The notes beneath the pieces were generated by a model. The model made no database searches. It was given only the letters and a program-made list of their open reading frames with translations, and had not been told where the DNA came from. A stretch of DNA of 64,000 bases from Streptomyces mangrovi. GTDB taxonomy: Bacteria; Actinomycetota; Actinomycetes; Streptomycetales; Streptomycetaceae. The DNA is taken from NCBI RefSeq assembly GCF_900114215.1, contig NZ_FOSG01000007.1, forward strand, positions 62,001 through 126,000, given 5' to 3'. Below are positions 50,626 through 59,123 of this stretch, in pieces (position 1 is the first letter of the stretch; every line of letters starts with the position of its first letter). A program made the translations under genes and the position numbers.

Positions 50626-51708
50626 TCAGCCCTCGCGGACGACGACGAAGTCCGCGAGGGCGGCGAACCGCTCGCGCACCCGGTCCGGCATGTCCACGCC
50701 GTCCAGGGCGGCGAGGGCGGTGGCGTGCCGGCGGTGGGCCTCCTGGGAGGTCCACTCGCGGCCGCCGGCCTCCTCGATCAGCCCGGCACGGGTCGCGAAC
50801 TCCTCCTCGCTGAAGTCCTCGAACTCCCGCTGGCTCTTGGTGGCGTCCGCGGCCAGCAGCTCCCCGAGCCGCTCGGCGGCCGGCCCGCCCCCGGCCAGGG
50901 CGGCGACCACCGGCAGGGACTTCTTGCGCTGCCGCAGGTCGCTCCAGGGCAGCTTGCCGGTCGACGCCGGGTCGCCCCAGATGCCCAGCAGGTCGTCGAC
51001 GGCCTGGAAGGCCAGGCCCAGGTGGTGGCCGTACGCCTCCAGCGCGTCGGCGGTGGCCTCGTCCGCCCCGCCGAGGACCGCGCCGATGGAGGTGGCGCAG
51101 GCCAGCAGCGCGCCGGTCTTGTTGCCCTCCATCTCCAGGCACTCGGCGACGGTGACCTTCTCCCGGTGCTCGTAGGAGATGTCCTGCGCCTGCCCGTCGA
51201 TGAGCTTGCGGGTGGCCAGGGTCAGGCGGCGGGTGGCGTGCGCGGCCTCGGCGGTGCCCAGTTCCAGCAGCACCTCGCCCGCCAGCGCGAACAGGGCGTC
51301 GCCGACGAGGATGGCCTGTGCCGGGCCGTGCACCTTCCACACGGTGTCGCGGTGGCGGCGCTGCTCGTCGCCGTCCATCAGGTCGTCGTGGAGCAGGGAG
51401 AAGTTGTGGACCAGCTCCACGGCCACCGCCCCGGGGACGCCGGTGGCGGGCTCGGCGCCCGCGGCCTCGGCCGACAGCAGGGCCAGCGCCGGGCGCACCG
51501 CCTTGCCGCCGTCGCCGCTGGCCGGGTCGCCCTGTGCGTCGATCCAGCCGAAGTGGTAGGCGGCGACGGAGTCCATGGGCGGCGCGAGCCGTGCCACGGC
51601 GGCGCGCAGCATCGGCGTGGCGAGGGTGCGGCCGCGTTCCAGCAGCTCGATGACGCTCGCGGTGTCGACGGCTGTGTCCGTCAGGGTCCTCGGGGTCGCC
51701 GGGGTCAC
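50626..51708 (-). CDS. Polyprenyl diphosphate synthase (FPP/GGPP-type)
   Basis: 360 residues. LLHDDLMDGDEQRR (~110-123) is the first Asp-rich motif. QAVDDLLGIWGDPA (~235-248) is the second, and KTGALLACA lies between. It condenses isopentenyl diphosphate with DMAPP or GPP to give farnesyl or geranylgeranyl diphosphate. Following hpnE by 28 bases, it most likely supplies farnesyl diphosphate to HpnC/D. The chain length cannot be fixed by eye. Confidence 0.9.
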   Translation of the reverse strand: MTPATPRTLTDTAVDTASVIELLERGRTLATPMLRAAVARLAPPMDSVAAYHFGWIDAQGDPASGDGGKAVRPALALLSAEAAGAEPATGVPGAVAVELVHNFSLLHDDLMDGDEQRRHRDTVWKVHGPAQAILVGDALFALAGEVLLELGTAEAAHATRRLTLATRKLIDGQAQDISYEHREKVTVAECLEMEGNKTGALLACATSIGAVLGGADEATADALEAYGHHLGLAFQAVDDLLGIWGDPASTGKLPWSDLRQRKKSLPVVAALAGGGPAAERLGELLAADATKSQREFEDFSEEEFATRAGLIEEAGGREWTSQEAHRRHATALAALDGVDMPDRVRERFAALADFVVVREG

Positions 51709-51736
51709 GGGGTCTCCTCTGCGTTCGGTGTCGTGC

Positions 51737-53164
51737 TCACGCCGCCTCCTGGAAGACGTCGTCGTGCGGGCGGCCGAGGGCGGCCAGCGCTTCCCGGGCG
51801 GCGGTCAGCCCGCTGCGCACGGCGCCCTCCATCGTCGCGGGCCATCCGGTGGCGGTCCATGCCCCGGCCAGCCACAGCCCCGGCGCACCGGTGCGGGCGA
51901 CGGGGCGCAGGCGTCCGACGCCGGGCACGGGGGCGAAGGTGGCGGCGCGCTCGCGGGTGACGAAGAAGTCGCGCACCTTCGCGCCGCGTGCGGCGGGCAT
52001 CAAGCGGGCCAGTTCGGGCAGGTAGCGGTCGCGCAGGGCGGCGACCGGCAGGTCGATCTCGTCCTGCGCGGCGGACTGGGACACCGCGATGTACTGGCTC
52101 CCCGCCCCTCCGGGCGCGTCCCGCAGCCCAGAGGCCGCGGTGCGGTCGAAGACCCACTGCACGGGGGTGCCGAGCGCGGCGAGGAAGGGACGGTGCAGCA
52201 CCTTGCGGTCGTAGACCACATGGACGTTGAGGATCGGCGCGTCACCGATGCGCAGCAGCCGCTCCGGTTCCTCCAGGGCGCCCTCGGGCAGCAGCCGGTG
52301 TGCCTCGCGCTGGGGTACGGCCAGGACGACCGTACCGGCCCGCAGCGTCCGGCCGGTACGGCGCGCGCCGCTGTCCACCGCGACCCGCCAGCCGCCGTCC
52401 GGCTCCCGGTCCAGCTCCCGCACCCGGCCCTGCCGGACCACGCGTACGCCCGCCTTCTCCAGCACGGCGGCGGCGAGTGTGTCGTGCAGGTGCCCCAGCG
52501 GGACGCGGGACCAGCCGATGTCGGCCGCGCCGGGTTCGCTGAGCAGGCCGGTGCCGATGACCATCGCGGCCAGCCCGAGCGAGACGTCCGGTGCGCGGGC
52601 GTTGAGGGTGGCGACGCCGATCAGGTCCCACAGCGCCCGTACCGCACGCGGGGACTGGCCGTGACGGCGCAGCCAGCTTCCGAAGTCCTGACCGTCCAGG
52701 GCGGGATCGCCGGGGTCGATCCGGCCCAGGCGGCCGAGCGCCAGCGCGGCCCGCCCCACGCGCAGCCGCTCGGCCGGGGAGAGGTGGGGGTAGCGCGCCA
52801 GGGAGGCGCCCAGGTGCAGCGGCACGGGCAGGGCCGCGCGCCGCAGCCGGCCCGTCCTGCCGCGCGCGGCGTCGTGGACGGGGATGTCCAGGCGGGGCTG
52901 GAGCGGTGCCAGCGCGCTCGCGCCGATGCGTTCCAGAAGCCAGCGGTAGGCGGTGCAGCAGCGCAGATGCACATGGTGGCCGTTGTCGACGGTCAGCTCG
53001 CCGGCCGCGCCGGAGCGGCGGAAGGAGAAGGCGAGCCCGCCCAGCCGGGGCCTGCTCTCCACCAGGGTGGTGGCCACCCCGGCGTCGGCCAGGCGCAGTG
53101 CGGCGGCGGTGCCCGCCAGCCCTCCGCCGACGACGACGGCGCGCGGATCGGGTGCGCCGGTCAC
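51737..53164 (-). CDS. hpnE: Hydroxysqualene dehydroxylase HpnE
   Basis: 475 residues. FAD Rossmann site VVVGGGLAGTAAALRLADAG (~9-28). VTVDNGHHVHLRC follows in the amine-oxidase-like domain. The C-terminal FAD motif is LWLAGAWTATGWPATMEGAVRSG (~425-447). HpnE reduces hydroxysqualene to squalene with FADH2, the last step of the three-enzyme bacterial squalene route. GTG 53164 overlaps the hpnD stop (GTGA). Confidence 0.92.
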   Translation of the reverse strand: MTGAPDPRAVVVGGGLAGTAAALRLADAGVATTLVESRPRLGGLAFSFRRSGAAGELTVDNGHHVHLRCCTAYRWLLERIGASALAPLQPRLDIPVHDAARGRTGRLRRAALPVPLHLGASLARYPHLSPAERLRVGRAALALGRLGRIDPGDPALDGQDFGSWLRRHGQSPRAVRALWDLIGVATLNARAPDVSLGLAAMVIGTGLLSEPGAADIGWSRVPLGHLHDTLAAAVLEKAGVRVVRQGRVRELDREPDGGWRVAVDSGARRTGRTLRAGTVVLAVPQREAHRLLPEGALEEPERLLRIGDAPILNVHVVYDRKVLHRPFLAALGTPVQWVFDRTAASGLRDAPGGAGSQYIAVSQSAAQDEIDLPVAALRDRYLPELARLMPAARGAKVRDFFVTRERAATFAPVPGVGRLRPVARTGAPGLWLAGAWTATGWPATMEGAVRSGLTAAREALAALGRPHDDVFQEAA

Positions 53165-54141
53165 GTCGTGCTCCCCCCGGGGGCCGTGCGGGCGGCCAGC
53201 CGGGCGTCGAGCCCGGACAGGCCGCGCAGGGCGACGTAGGCCTTCTCGCGCGCCGGCAGGGAGACCCGGCCGCGCAGTACGGCATGGGGGTCGCGGGCGA
53301 TGCGGGCCAGCAGGCGGTGGTAGATGCCCGCCATGGCCGCCACACAGGCGGCCGAGCGGCGGTCCAGCAGCGGCAGCAGCCGCAGCCCCTCGGCGAACAG
53401 CGCGCGGGCGCGGCCCACCTCGAAGCGCACCAGTCCGGCGAAGTCCCCGCCGGCGGGCGGCGCGTGGCGGTCCAGCGAGGTGTCGCAGCCGAACGCGGCC
53501 AGATCCTCGCGGGGCAGGTAGGTGCGGCCCTCCGCGGCGTCCTCGCGCACGTCGCGCAGGATGTTGGTCAGCTGCAGGGCGAGGCCGAGGGTGTCGGCGT
53601 AGTGGGGGGCGCGTTCGGCGCCCGGGGCGCCCGGCACGGTGCCGAAGACTCCCAGGGAGAGCCGTCCGATGGCGCCGGCCACGCAGCGGCAGTACTCCCT
53701 CAGCTCGTCCCAGGTCCCGTAGGCGCGGCCGCGGACGTCCATCAGGACGCCGTCGATCAGCTCGTCGAGCCCGCCCAGCGGGATCGGGAAGCGCTCCGCG
53801 GCGTCGGCCAGGGCGACGGCGACCGGGTCGGTGGCGTCGTCGGGGACCTTTCCGGCGCGGACGAGGTCGAGCAGGTTGCGGGTCTCCTCCAGCCGGGCGC
53901 GCTTGACCTCCGTCTCCAGCGGGCCGTCGCCGATGTCGTCCACGCGCCGCGAGAAGGCGTACAGGGCGGACATCGCCCGGCGCTGCGCGGTGGGCAGCAG
54001 CCGGATGCCGTAGGCGAAGTTGCGGGCCTGCCCCGCGGTGACGGCCTCGCAGTAGTGGTAGGCGGCGAAGACCTGCGGGGAGGGCGGCGCCTGGCGCGCG
54101 GCCCGCTCCGCGTTCGCGCTCCGCCTGAACACCGGGCTCAC
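53161..54141 (-). CDS. hpnD: Presqualene diphosphate synthase HpnD
   Basis: 326 residues of the head-to-head prenyl synthase family. FSRRVDDIGDGPLE (~62-75) and LTNILRDVREDAAEGRTYLP (~190-209) are the two Asp-rich metal motifs. GTWDELREYCRCVAGAIGRL lies between. It joins two farnesyl diphosphates into presqualene diphosphate. Its GTG start overlaps the hpnC stop (GTGA). Confidence 0.92.
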   Translation of the reverse strand: MSPVFRRSANAERAARQAPPSPQVFAAYHYCEAVTAGQARNFAYGIRLLPTAQRRAMSALYAFSRRVDDIGDGPLETEVKRARLEETRNLLDLVRAGKVPDDATDPVAVALADAAERFPIPLGGLDELIDGVLMDVRGRAYGTWDELREYCRCVAGAIGRLSLGVFGTVPGAPGAERAPHYADTLGLALQLTNILRDVREDAAEGRTYLPREDLAAFGCDTSLDRHAPPAGGDFAGLVRFEVGRARALFAEGLRLLPLLDRRSAACVAAMAGIYHRLLARIARDPHAVLRGRVSLPAREKAYVALRGLSGLDARLAARTAPGGSTT

Positions 54142-55061
54142 CTCGCCGCTCCCAGGACGGCCGCGGTCTCGCGCAGCACACCGGCCTTCCCCGGGCGCGG
54201 GGCGCCGCCCAGGACGTCGTACCGGGCGGAGCGGAGGGCGCGCAGGGCCGCCCGCCCTCCGCCGGTGAATCCGGCGATGAGGATCTTCGGTATGCCGGGG
54301 ACGCTGGCCACCAGCGGGACTCCTTCGTTCAGCAGTTCGTGCGCGCGCCGCGCCTCCCAGGCGACCAGGGCCCGCACCGAGGCGTTCGCGGTGGGCGCGG
54401 CGAGATCGGCCTCGGTGACGCGGAAGCGCTCCAGGTCCTCGGCGGGGAGGTAGATCCGGTCGCGCAGCGCGAGGTCCTCGGCGACGTCCTGGAGGTGCTC
54501 GGTGATCTGCAGCGCGGTGCAGACGGCGTCGGAGCGGCGGACGCGCTCGGGGGTCGTGGTGCCGGTGACGGCCAGGACGAGCCGCCCGACGGGGTTGGCG
54601 GACAGCTCGCAGTAGCCCAGCAGCTCCTCCCAGGTGCCGTACCGGCGGACCTTCTGGTCCAGCCGGTTGGCCTCGACCAGGGCGAGGAACGGCTCGGGGG
54701 TCAGCGCGTGGCGGCGCACGGTCGGCACCAGGGCGTACAACAGGGGGTGGCGGGGGACGTCCCGGCCGGCGGCGCCCGGGTCCCGGGCGGTGCGGAAGAC
54801 CCGGTGCAGCTCGGTCTCGAAGGCGTCGAGCAGCGCGCCGCGGTCATCCGCCCGGTCAGGATCCACTCCCAGCAGCGCGGCGTCGGCACCGCCGGGCGGC
54901 AGGTCGCCGTCGCCGATGTCGTCCAGGAGGCGGACGCAGCCGTACACGGCCATCAGGTCGTCCCGCCGGGCGCGGGGCAGGAAGCGGGGGGCCACGGGGA
55001 AGTTCTCGCGCGCCGCCTTGTCCAGGACGGTGCGGCTGCGCGCGTCCCGCGCGGGGGTCAC
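54138..55061 (-). CDS. hpnC: Hydroxysqualene synthase HpnC
   Basis: 307 residues from GTG 55061, the start nearest the conserved LDKAARENFPVAPRFLPRARRDDLMAVYGCVRLLDDIGD. ATG 55148 would add 29 residues of low-conservation sequence. The second Asp-rich motif is ITEHLQDVAEDLALRDRIYLP (~205-225). HpnC converts presqualene diphosphate to hydroxysqualene. First gene of an hpnCDE-polyprenyl-synthase operon. No strong ribosome binding site is seen at 55061, so the start is uncertain. Confidence 0.88.
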   Translation of the reverse strand: MTPARDARSRTVLDKAARENFPVAPRFLPRARRDDLMAVYGCVRLLDDIGDGDLPPGGADAALLGVDPDRADDRGALLDAFETELHRVFRTARDPGAAGRDVPRHPLLYALVPTVRRHALTPEPFLALVEANRLDQKVRRYGTWEELLGYCELSANPVGRLVLAVTGTTTPERVRRSDAVCTALQITEHLQDVAEDLALRDRIYLPAEDLERFRVTEADLAAPTANASVRALVAWEARRAHELLNEGVPLVASVPGIPKILIAGFTGGGRAALRALRSARYDVLGGAPRPGKAGVLRETAAVLGAAR

Positions 55062-55451
55062 CGGGGGCCGCCCGCTGCCATCTCCGTCACCTCTGCGTCT
55101 CTCCAACCGACAGTCCCGTCCTTCCCGAAGCGGCGGCGTCCACGGCATCCGTGTCCAGCGTGTGCGGCCCGCCCTGTGTCCGCATGCCACCGACGGCGTC
55201 CGCGACACCACGGAATCCGGGAGGGCCTGCGGTGCCGGGGTGCCCGCGGCGTCGGCGACGCCTCTTCCCCCGCGGGCGCCGCCCGCGGGATCCGCGTACG
55301 GAACATCCTATTTCGGGCACGCCCGGGGCATGGTCCGCTGCTCGTCCGACCGGGTGCCGGACGTCCGGCGCACCGCCCACCGGCACCGGCTCAGCTTACG
55401 TCGTGCGGGCGGGCGCCCCGCCGCACGGGTGGGCACGTGGCCGGACACGGT

Positions 55452-55486
55452 CCGGCCCCCGCGCCCGTCACGGGCGCGGGGGCCGG
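55452..55486 (-). terminator. Strong terminator of the exporter operon
   Basis: 16-bp perfect stem (CCGGCCCCCGCGCCCG at 55452-55467 with 55471-55486) and a 3-base loop, 64 bases after the ABC ATPase stop. Confidence 0.75.
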
Positions 55487-55490
55487 GGAA

Positions 55491-55534
55491 GCCGCCGGGA
55501 GGCCGCCGGGAGGCCGCCGGGAGGCCGCCGGGAG
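55491..55534. repeat. Four-copy 11-bp tandem repeat
   Basis: Four perfect GCCGCCGGGAG units between the ABC ATPase stop and its terminator hairpin. Confidence 0.85.
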
Positions 55535-55549
55535 CACCGGCTGCCCGGG

Positions 55550-56383
55550 CTACTTGCGGGTGAACTCCTCGTACGCCTTCATCACGTCCTCGGTCGGACC
55601 GTCCATGCGCAGCTCGCCGCTCTCCAGCCACAGCACCCGGTCGCAGGTGTCCCGGATGGACTTGTTGTTGTGGCTGACCAGGAAGACCGTCCCGGCCTCC
55701 TTGCGCAGCTCCCGGATGCGGGCCTCCGAGCGCTTCTGGAACTTCTTGTCGCCCGTCGCCAGCGCCTCGTCGATCATCAGCACGTCGTGGTCCTTGGCGG
55801 CGGCGATGGAGAACCGCAGCCGGGCCGCCATGCCGGAGGAGTAGGTCCGCATCGGCAGGCTGATGAAGTCGCCCTTGTCGTTGATGCCGGAGAAGTCGAC
55901 GATGCCCTGGTAGCGCTCCTGGATCTGCGTCTTGGACATGCCCATGGCCAATCCGCCGAGTATGACGTTGCGCTCACCGGTCAGGTCGTTCATCAGGGCG
56001 GCGTTGACGCCCAGCAGCGAGGGCTGGCCGTCGGTGTAGACCCTGCCGCGCTCGGCCGGCAGCAGACCCGCGATGGCGCGCAGCAGGGTGGACTTGCCCG
56101 AGCCGTTGGATCCGATCAGCCCGATCGCCTCGCCGCGGTAGGCGGTGAAGCTGACGCCCTTGACCGCGTGCACCTCGCGCACGTTCCCGCCCGGCTTGCG
56201 GCGGATGATCCGGTTGAGGGCCGCCGTGGCGCTGCCCCTGCCCCGGGCGCCGCCGTTGACGCGGTAGACGATGTGCAGGCCGTCGGCGATGACGGTCGGC
56301 CGGCGTTCGGCGGAGACGGCCTCCGCGTCCTCCGTGTCCTTGTCCGCCGACGCGGCGGCTGCGCTCTTCTCAGCCACGGCCAT
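55550..56383 (-). CDS. ABC transporter ATPase, TagH/polysaccharide-export type
   Basis: 277 residues. Walker A GSNGSGKSTLL (~93-103). The signature motif is a degenerate SSGMAARLRFS, typical of TagH/RfbE. Walker B is VLMIDEALATGD, and the H-loop is VSHNN. A ~45-residue N-terminal extension is Ala/Glu-rich. Enzymes of this type energise export of lipid-linked wall teichoic acids or O-antigen-like glycans. Overlaps the permease gene by 14 bases. Last gene of the minus-strand cluster. Confidence 0.9.
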   Translation of the reverse strand: MAVAEKSAAAASADKDTEDAEAVSAERRPTVIADGLHIVYRVNGGARGRGSATAALNRIIRRKPGGNVREVHAVKGVSFTAYRGEAIGLIGSNGSGKSTLLRAIAGLLPAERGRVYTDGQPSLLGVNAALMNDLTGERNVILGGLAMGMSKTQIQERYQGIVDFSGINDKGDFISLPMRTYSSGMAARLRFSIAAAKDHDVLMIDEALATGDKKFQKRSEARIRELRKEAGTVFLVSHNNKSIRDTCDRVLWLESGELRMDGPTEDVMKAYEEFTRK

Positions 56384-57317
56384 AACGCTCCTCCGCCTTC
56401 CAGAAGTACACGAATCCGCCGACGCCGATCACCACGGCCCACCCCGCGGCCAGCGCCCAGGCGTACGGCATGAGGTCGGCGGGGGTGTAGCCGTCGATGA
56501 GCGCGAAGCGCATGAGGTCCATGTAGACGGCCGCGGGGTTGGCCTGGGCCGCGAGGACCAGCCACTCCGGAGCGCTGGTGCGTTCCCTGATCATGTACTC
56601 CAGGGAGAACATCACGCCCGAGGCGTACATCCAGGTGCGCATCACGAAGGGCATCAGCTGGGCGAGGTCCGGGGTCTTGCTGCCCAGCCGGGCCATGACC
56701 ATCGCCAGGCCGGTGTTGAAGACCAGCTGCAGGGCCAGGATCGGCACCACCAGCAGCCAGGTCCACTTCGGGTAGTGACCGAAGCCGAGGAGGATGGCCC
56801 CCAGGACGATCATCGAGTAGAGCAGTTGCTGGAGCTGCTGCAGGGAGAAGGAGATGGGCAGCGAGGCCCTCGGGAAGTGCAGGGCCCGCACCAGACCGAG
56901 GTTGCCGGAGATGGAGCGGACGCCCGACATCACCGAGGTCTGCGTGAAGGTGAAGACGAAGACGCCCGTGACCAGGAAGGGGACGTAGTTCCCCTTGCCG
57001 CCCGGCACTCCCTCGCGGCCGCCCAGCAGGACGCCGAAGACGAAGAAGTACACCGCGGCGTTCAGCAGCGGCGTGGCCACCTGCCACAGCTGGCCCAGCT
57101 TGGCCTGGCTGTACTGGGCCATGAGTTTCGCCCGGGAGAAGGCGAGGATGAAGTGCCGCCGCGCCCACAGCTGCCGGACGTACTCCGTCAGGGAGGGCCG
57201 GGCGCCGCTCACCGTCAGCCCGTACTTGGCGGCGAGTTCGGCCGGGGACAGGCCGTCGTCTGGTGAACGCGGGGGCTCGCCCGTCGCGATCGCACCACCG
57301 TGCGTTGTCTCGCTCAC
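56370..57317 (-). CDS. ABC-2 type permease, TagG/polysaccharide-export type
   Basis: 315 residues and six transmembrane helices. A hydrophilic N-terminal ~55 residues leads into RPSLTEYVRQLWARRHFILAFSRAKLMAQYSQAKLGQLWQV, the characteristic first cytoplasmic segment of ABC-2 glycan exporters. FFVFGVLLGG, FVFTFTQTS and SLEYMIRERT follow. Start at GTG 57317. Partner of the ATPase downstream. The GT2 and CDP-alcohol genes upstream are on the same strand, so the exporter probably moves their product. Confidence 0.9.
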   Translation of the reverse strand: MSETTHGGAIATGEPPRSPDDGLSPAELAAKYGLTVSGARPSLTEYVRQLWARRHFILAFSRAKLMAQYSQAKLGQLWQVATPLLNAAVYFFVFGVLLGGREGVPGGKGNYVPFLVTGVFVFTFTQTSVMSGVRSISGNLGLVRALHFPRASLPISFSLQQLQQLLYSMIVLGAILLGFGHYPKWTWLLVVPILALQLVFNTGLAMVMARLGSKTPDLAQLMPFVMRTWMYASGVMFSLEYMIRERTSAPEWLVLAAQANPAAVYMDLMRFALIDGYTPADLMPYAWALAAGWAVVIGVGGFVYFWKAEERYGRG

Positions 57318-57414
57318 GTTGAAACTTTCGTCCTCACAGTGCGCAGCCGGGATGGAATGAGCGCAGCGGGGCCCGGCTGATGTCACCGGACCCGATGCTC
57401 TCAGACAGAGCTTG

Positions 57415-58323
57415 TCAGATGACGGGAGGGCGGCCCAGTCGGGTCAGGCGCCACACCGTACGCCACTTCATGGGACGGCGGGCACCGCACGGGGTCGTCC
57501 AGCCCTCCCGGAAGCCGCCCAGCCAGGCGCGCAGCGCGGGGCGCGAGGGGCGGCGGGCGAGGGTCAGCAGCAGCCATACGCCCAGGTAGAGGGGGATCAG
57601 CGGCAGCGGCAGGTTGCGCCGGGCCAGCCACACGCGGTTGCGGGCGACCATGCGGTGGTAGACCGCGTGGCGGCTGGGGAGGGTGGTGGGGTGGTGGAGC
57701 ACCATGTCCGCGCGGTAGTCGATCATCCATCCCGCGTCCAGCGCCCGCCAGGCCAGGTCGGTCTCCTCGTGGGCGTAGAAGAACTCGTCCGGCAGCCCGC
57801 CGACCTCCTGGAAGACCGCCGTCCGCACGGCGTTGGCGCCGCCGAGGAAGGTCGTCACGCGCGAGGAGCGCATCGGGTCCGAGGCGCGCAGCCGCGGCAC
57901 GTGGCGGCGCTGGGTGACTCCGGTGTCCGGGTCGGCGATGCGGAAGCTGATGATGCCCAGCTCCGGGTCGGCGGCGAACGCCCGCCGGACCAGCTCGGCG
58001 GTGTCGGTGTTCGGCAGCAGCCCGTCGTCGTCGAGGAAGAGCAGGGCGTCCACCTCGCTCCCGCCGGGCCCGAACGCCTCGATGCCGACGTTGCGGCCGC
58101 CGGGGATGCCCAGGTTCTCCGGCAGCTCCACCGTCCGCACCCCCCGCGGGAGCTCCGGCAGCGGGGCGCCGTTGCCGACGACCACCACCTGGACCGGGTC
58201 GCCGTCCTGCTTGGCGACCGAGTCCAGCAGGGCGCGCAGCTCCTCGGGGCGGTTGCCCATGGTGAGGACGACCGCGCCCAGCGTCAGAGGCCTGCCGGAG
58301 GAGGATCGCGCGCCCTCGGTCAT
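57415..58323 (-). CDS. Family 2 glycosyltransferase
   Basis: 302 residues. LGAVVLTMGNRPEELRALLDSV, VVGNGAPLPELPRGV, ENLGIPGGRNVGIEAFG, and FLDDDGLLPNTD (DXD). GGLPDEFFYAHEETDLAWRALDAGW is the acceptor side with the catalytic base. LPLPLIPLYLGVWLLLTLA is one C-terminal membrane or amphipathic helix. I chose ATG 58323; GTG 58341 would overlap the upstream stop by 4 bases and is equally possible. Donor sugar unknown. Confidence 0.85.
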   Translation of the reverse strand: MTEGARSSSGRPLTLGAVVLTMGNRPEELRALLDSVAKQDGDPVQVVVVGNGAPLPELPRGVRTVELPENLGIPGGRNVGIEAFGPGGSEVDALLFLDDDGLLPNTDTAELVRRAFAADPELGIISFRIADPDTGVTQRRHVPRLRASDPMRSSRVTTFLGGANAVRTAVFQEVGGLPDEFFYAHEETDLAWRALDAGWMIDYRADMVLHHPTTLPSRHAVYHRMVARNRVWLARRNLPLPLIPLYLGVWLLLTLARRPSRPALRAWLGGFREGWTTPCGARRPMKWRTVWRLTRLGRPPVI

Positions 58324-58337
58324 GTCGTTCACCACCC

Positions 58338-59123
58338 TCACCTCAGCCGGCTCGACGCCAGGATGGACACCAGGTGCAGCAGCGTCTGCAGGACCGCGAC
58401 GGCCGCCAGGACGGCGACGCCCAGCCGGGTGAAGAACAGGCCGCCGTGCACTGCGTCGGCCACCGCCACCGCCAGGATCAGCAGGGACGCCTCGACGCCG
58501 CCGACCAGCCGGTGGAACTTCAGCGCCGCGGCCGCCCGGCGGGCCAGCGCCAGCCCCGAGGAGCGGGGCACGGCCGCCTCGTCCTTCACCGCGGGCAGGC
58601 CGCTGCGGGAGCGGGCGACGTCCACCAGGTCGGTCTCGGCCTTGATCAGGATCGCGCCCAGCGCGGCCACGGTCCCCAGGAAGGCCCACAGCCAGTTCGC
58701 GGAGGCCCCCTCGGCGCGGAAGACGTCCGCGGCCCGCACCCCGAAGCCGACCAGCAGCGCCGCCTCGGCCAGGTAGTGGCCCACCCGGTCGAGGTAGACG
58801 CCGGTGATGGAGGTCTGCTTCCGCCAACGGGCGACCTCGCCGTCCACGCAGTCCAGCAGCAGGTAGAACTGGATCAGCAGGGCGGCCAGGACGGCCCCGG
58901 CCGGGCCGGGCACCAGCAGTACGGCGCCGGCCGCCACACCGGCGACGACCATCAGATAGGTGAGCTGGTTGGGCGTTATCCGGGTGTTCACCAGATGCCG
59001 GGTCCAGCGCAGCGAGATCTCCCGCATGTACAGGCGCCCGGCCCAGTGCTCACCGCTGCGCCGGTCCTTCACCCCGGCGGGGTGGACGACCGGGCGGAGT
59101 TCAGCTACTGACGGCTTTGACAT
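58338..59123 (-). CDS. CDP-alcohol phosphotransferase family protein (variant active site)
   Basis: 261 residues and about six transmembrane helices. The motif is D-C-V-D-G-E-V-A-R-(8)-G-V-Y-L-D-R-V-G-H, from LLDCVDGEVARW to DRVGHY (~89-115). It matches D-x2-D-G-x2-A-R-x8-G-x3-D-x3-D except that the last Asp, the proposed catalytic base, is His. These membrane enzymes move a phospho-alcohol from a CDP donor to an alcohol acceptor. The neighbouring nucleotidyltransferase and polyol-phosphate dehydrogenase could supply that donor. Start ATG 59123 overlaps the upstream gene by 23 bases. Confidence 0.88.
   Translation of the reverse strand: MSKPSVAELRPVVHPAGVKDRRSGEHWAGRLYMREISLRWTRHLVNTRITPNQLTYLMVVAGVAAGAVLLVPGPAGAVLAALLIQFYLLLDCVDGEVARWRKQTSITGVYLDRVGHYLAEAALLVGFGVRAADVFRAEGASANWLWAFLGTVAALGAILIKAETDLVDVARSRSGLPAVKDEAAVPRSSGLALARRAAAALKFHRLVGGVEASLLILAVAVADAVHGGLFFTRLGVAVLAAVAVLQTLLHLVSILASSRLR

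Larger units (their letters stand above)
55062..55549. other. Non-coding region between the hpn operon and the ABC exporter genes
   Basis: About 490 bases without a supported gene. It holds the hpn promoter area: a TAGGAT -10-like box on the minus strand at 55310-55305, with no good -35. It also holds CCCGCGGG inverted repeats near 55269-55289, the exporter terminator (55452-55486) and an 11-bp tandem repeat (55491-55534). Short minus-strand ORFs here are probably not coding. Confidence 0.45.
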
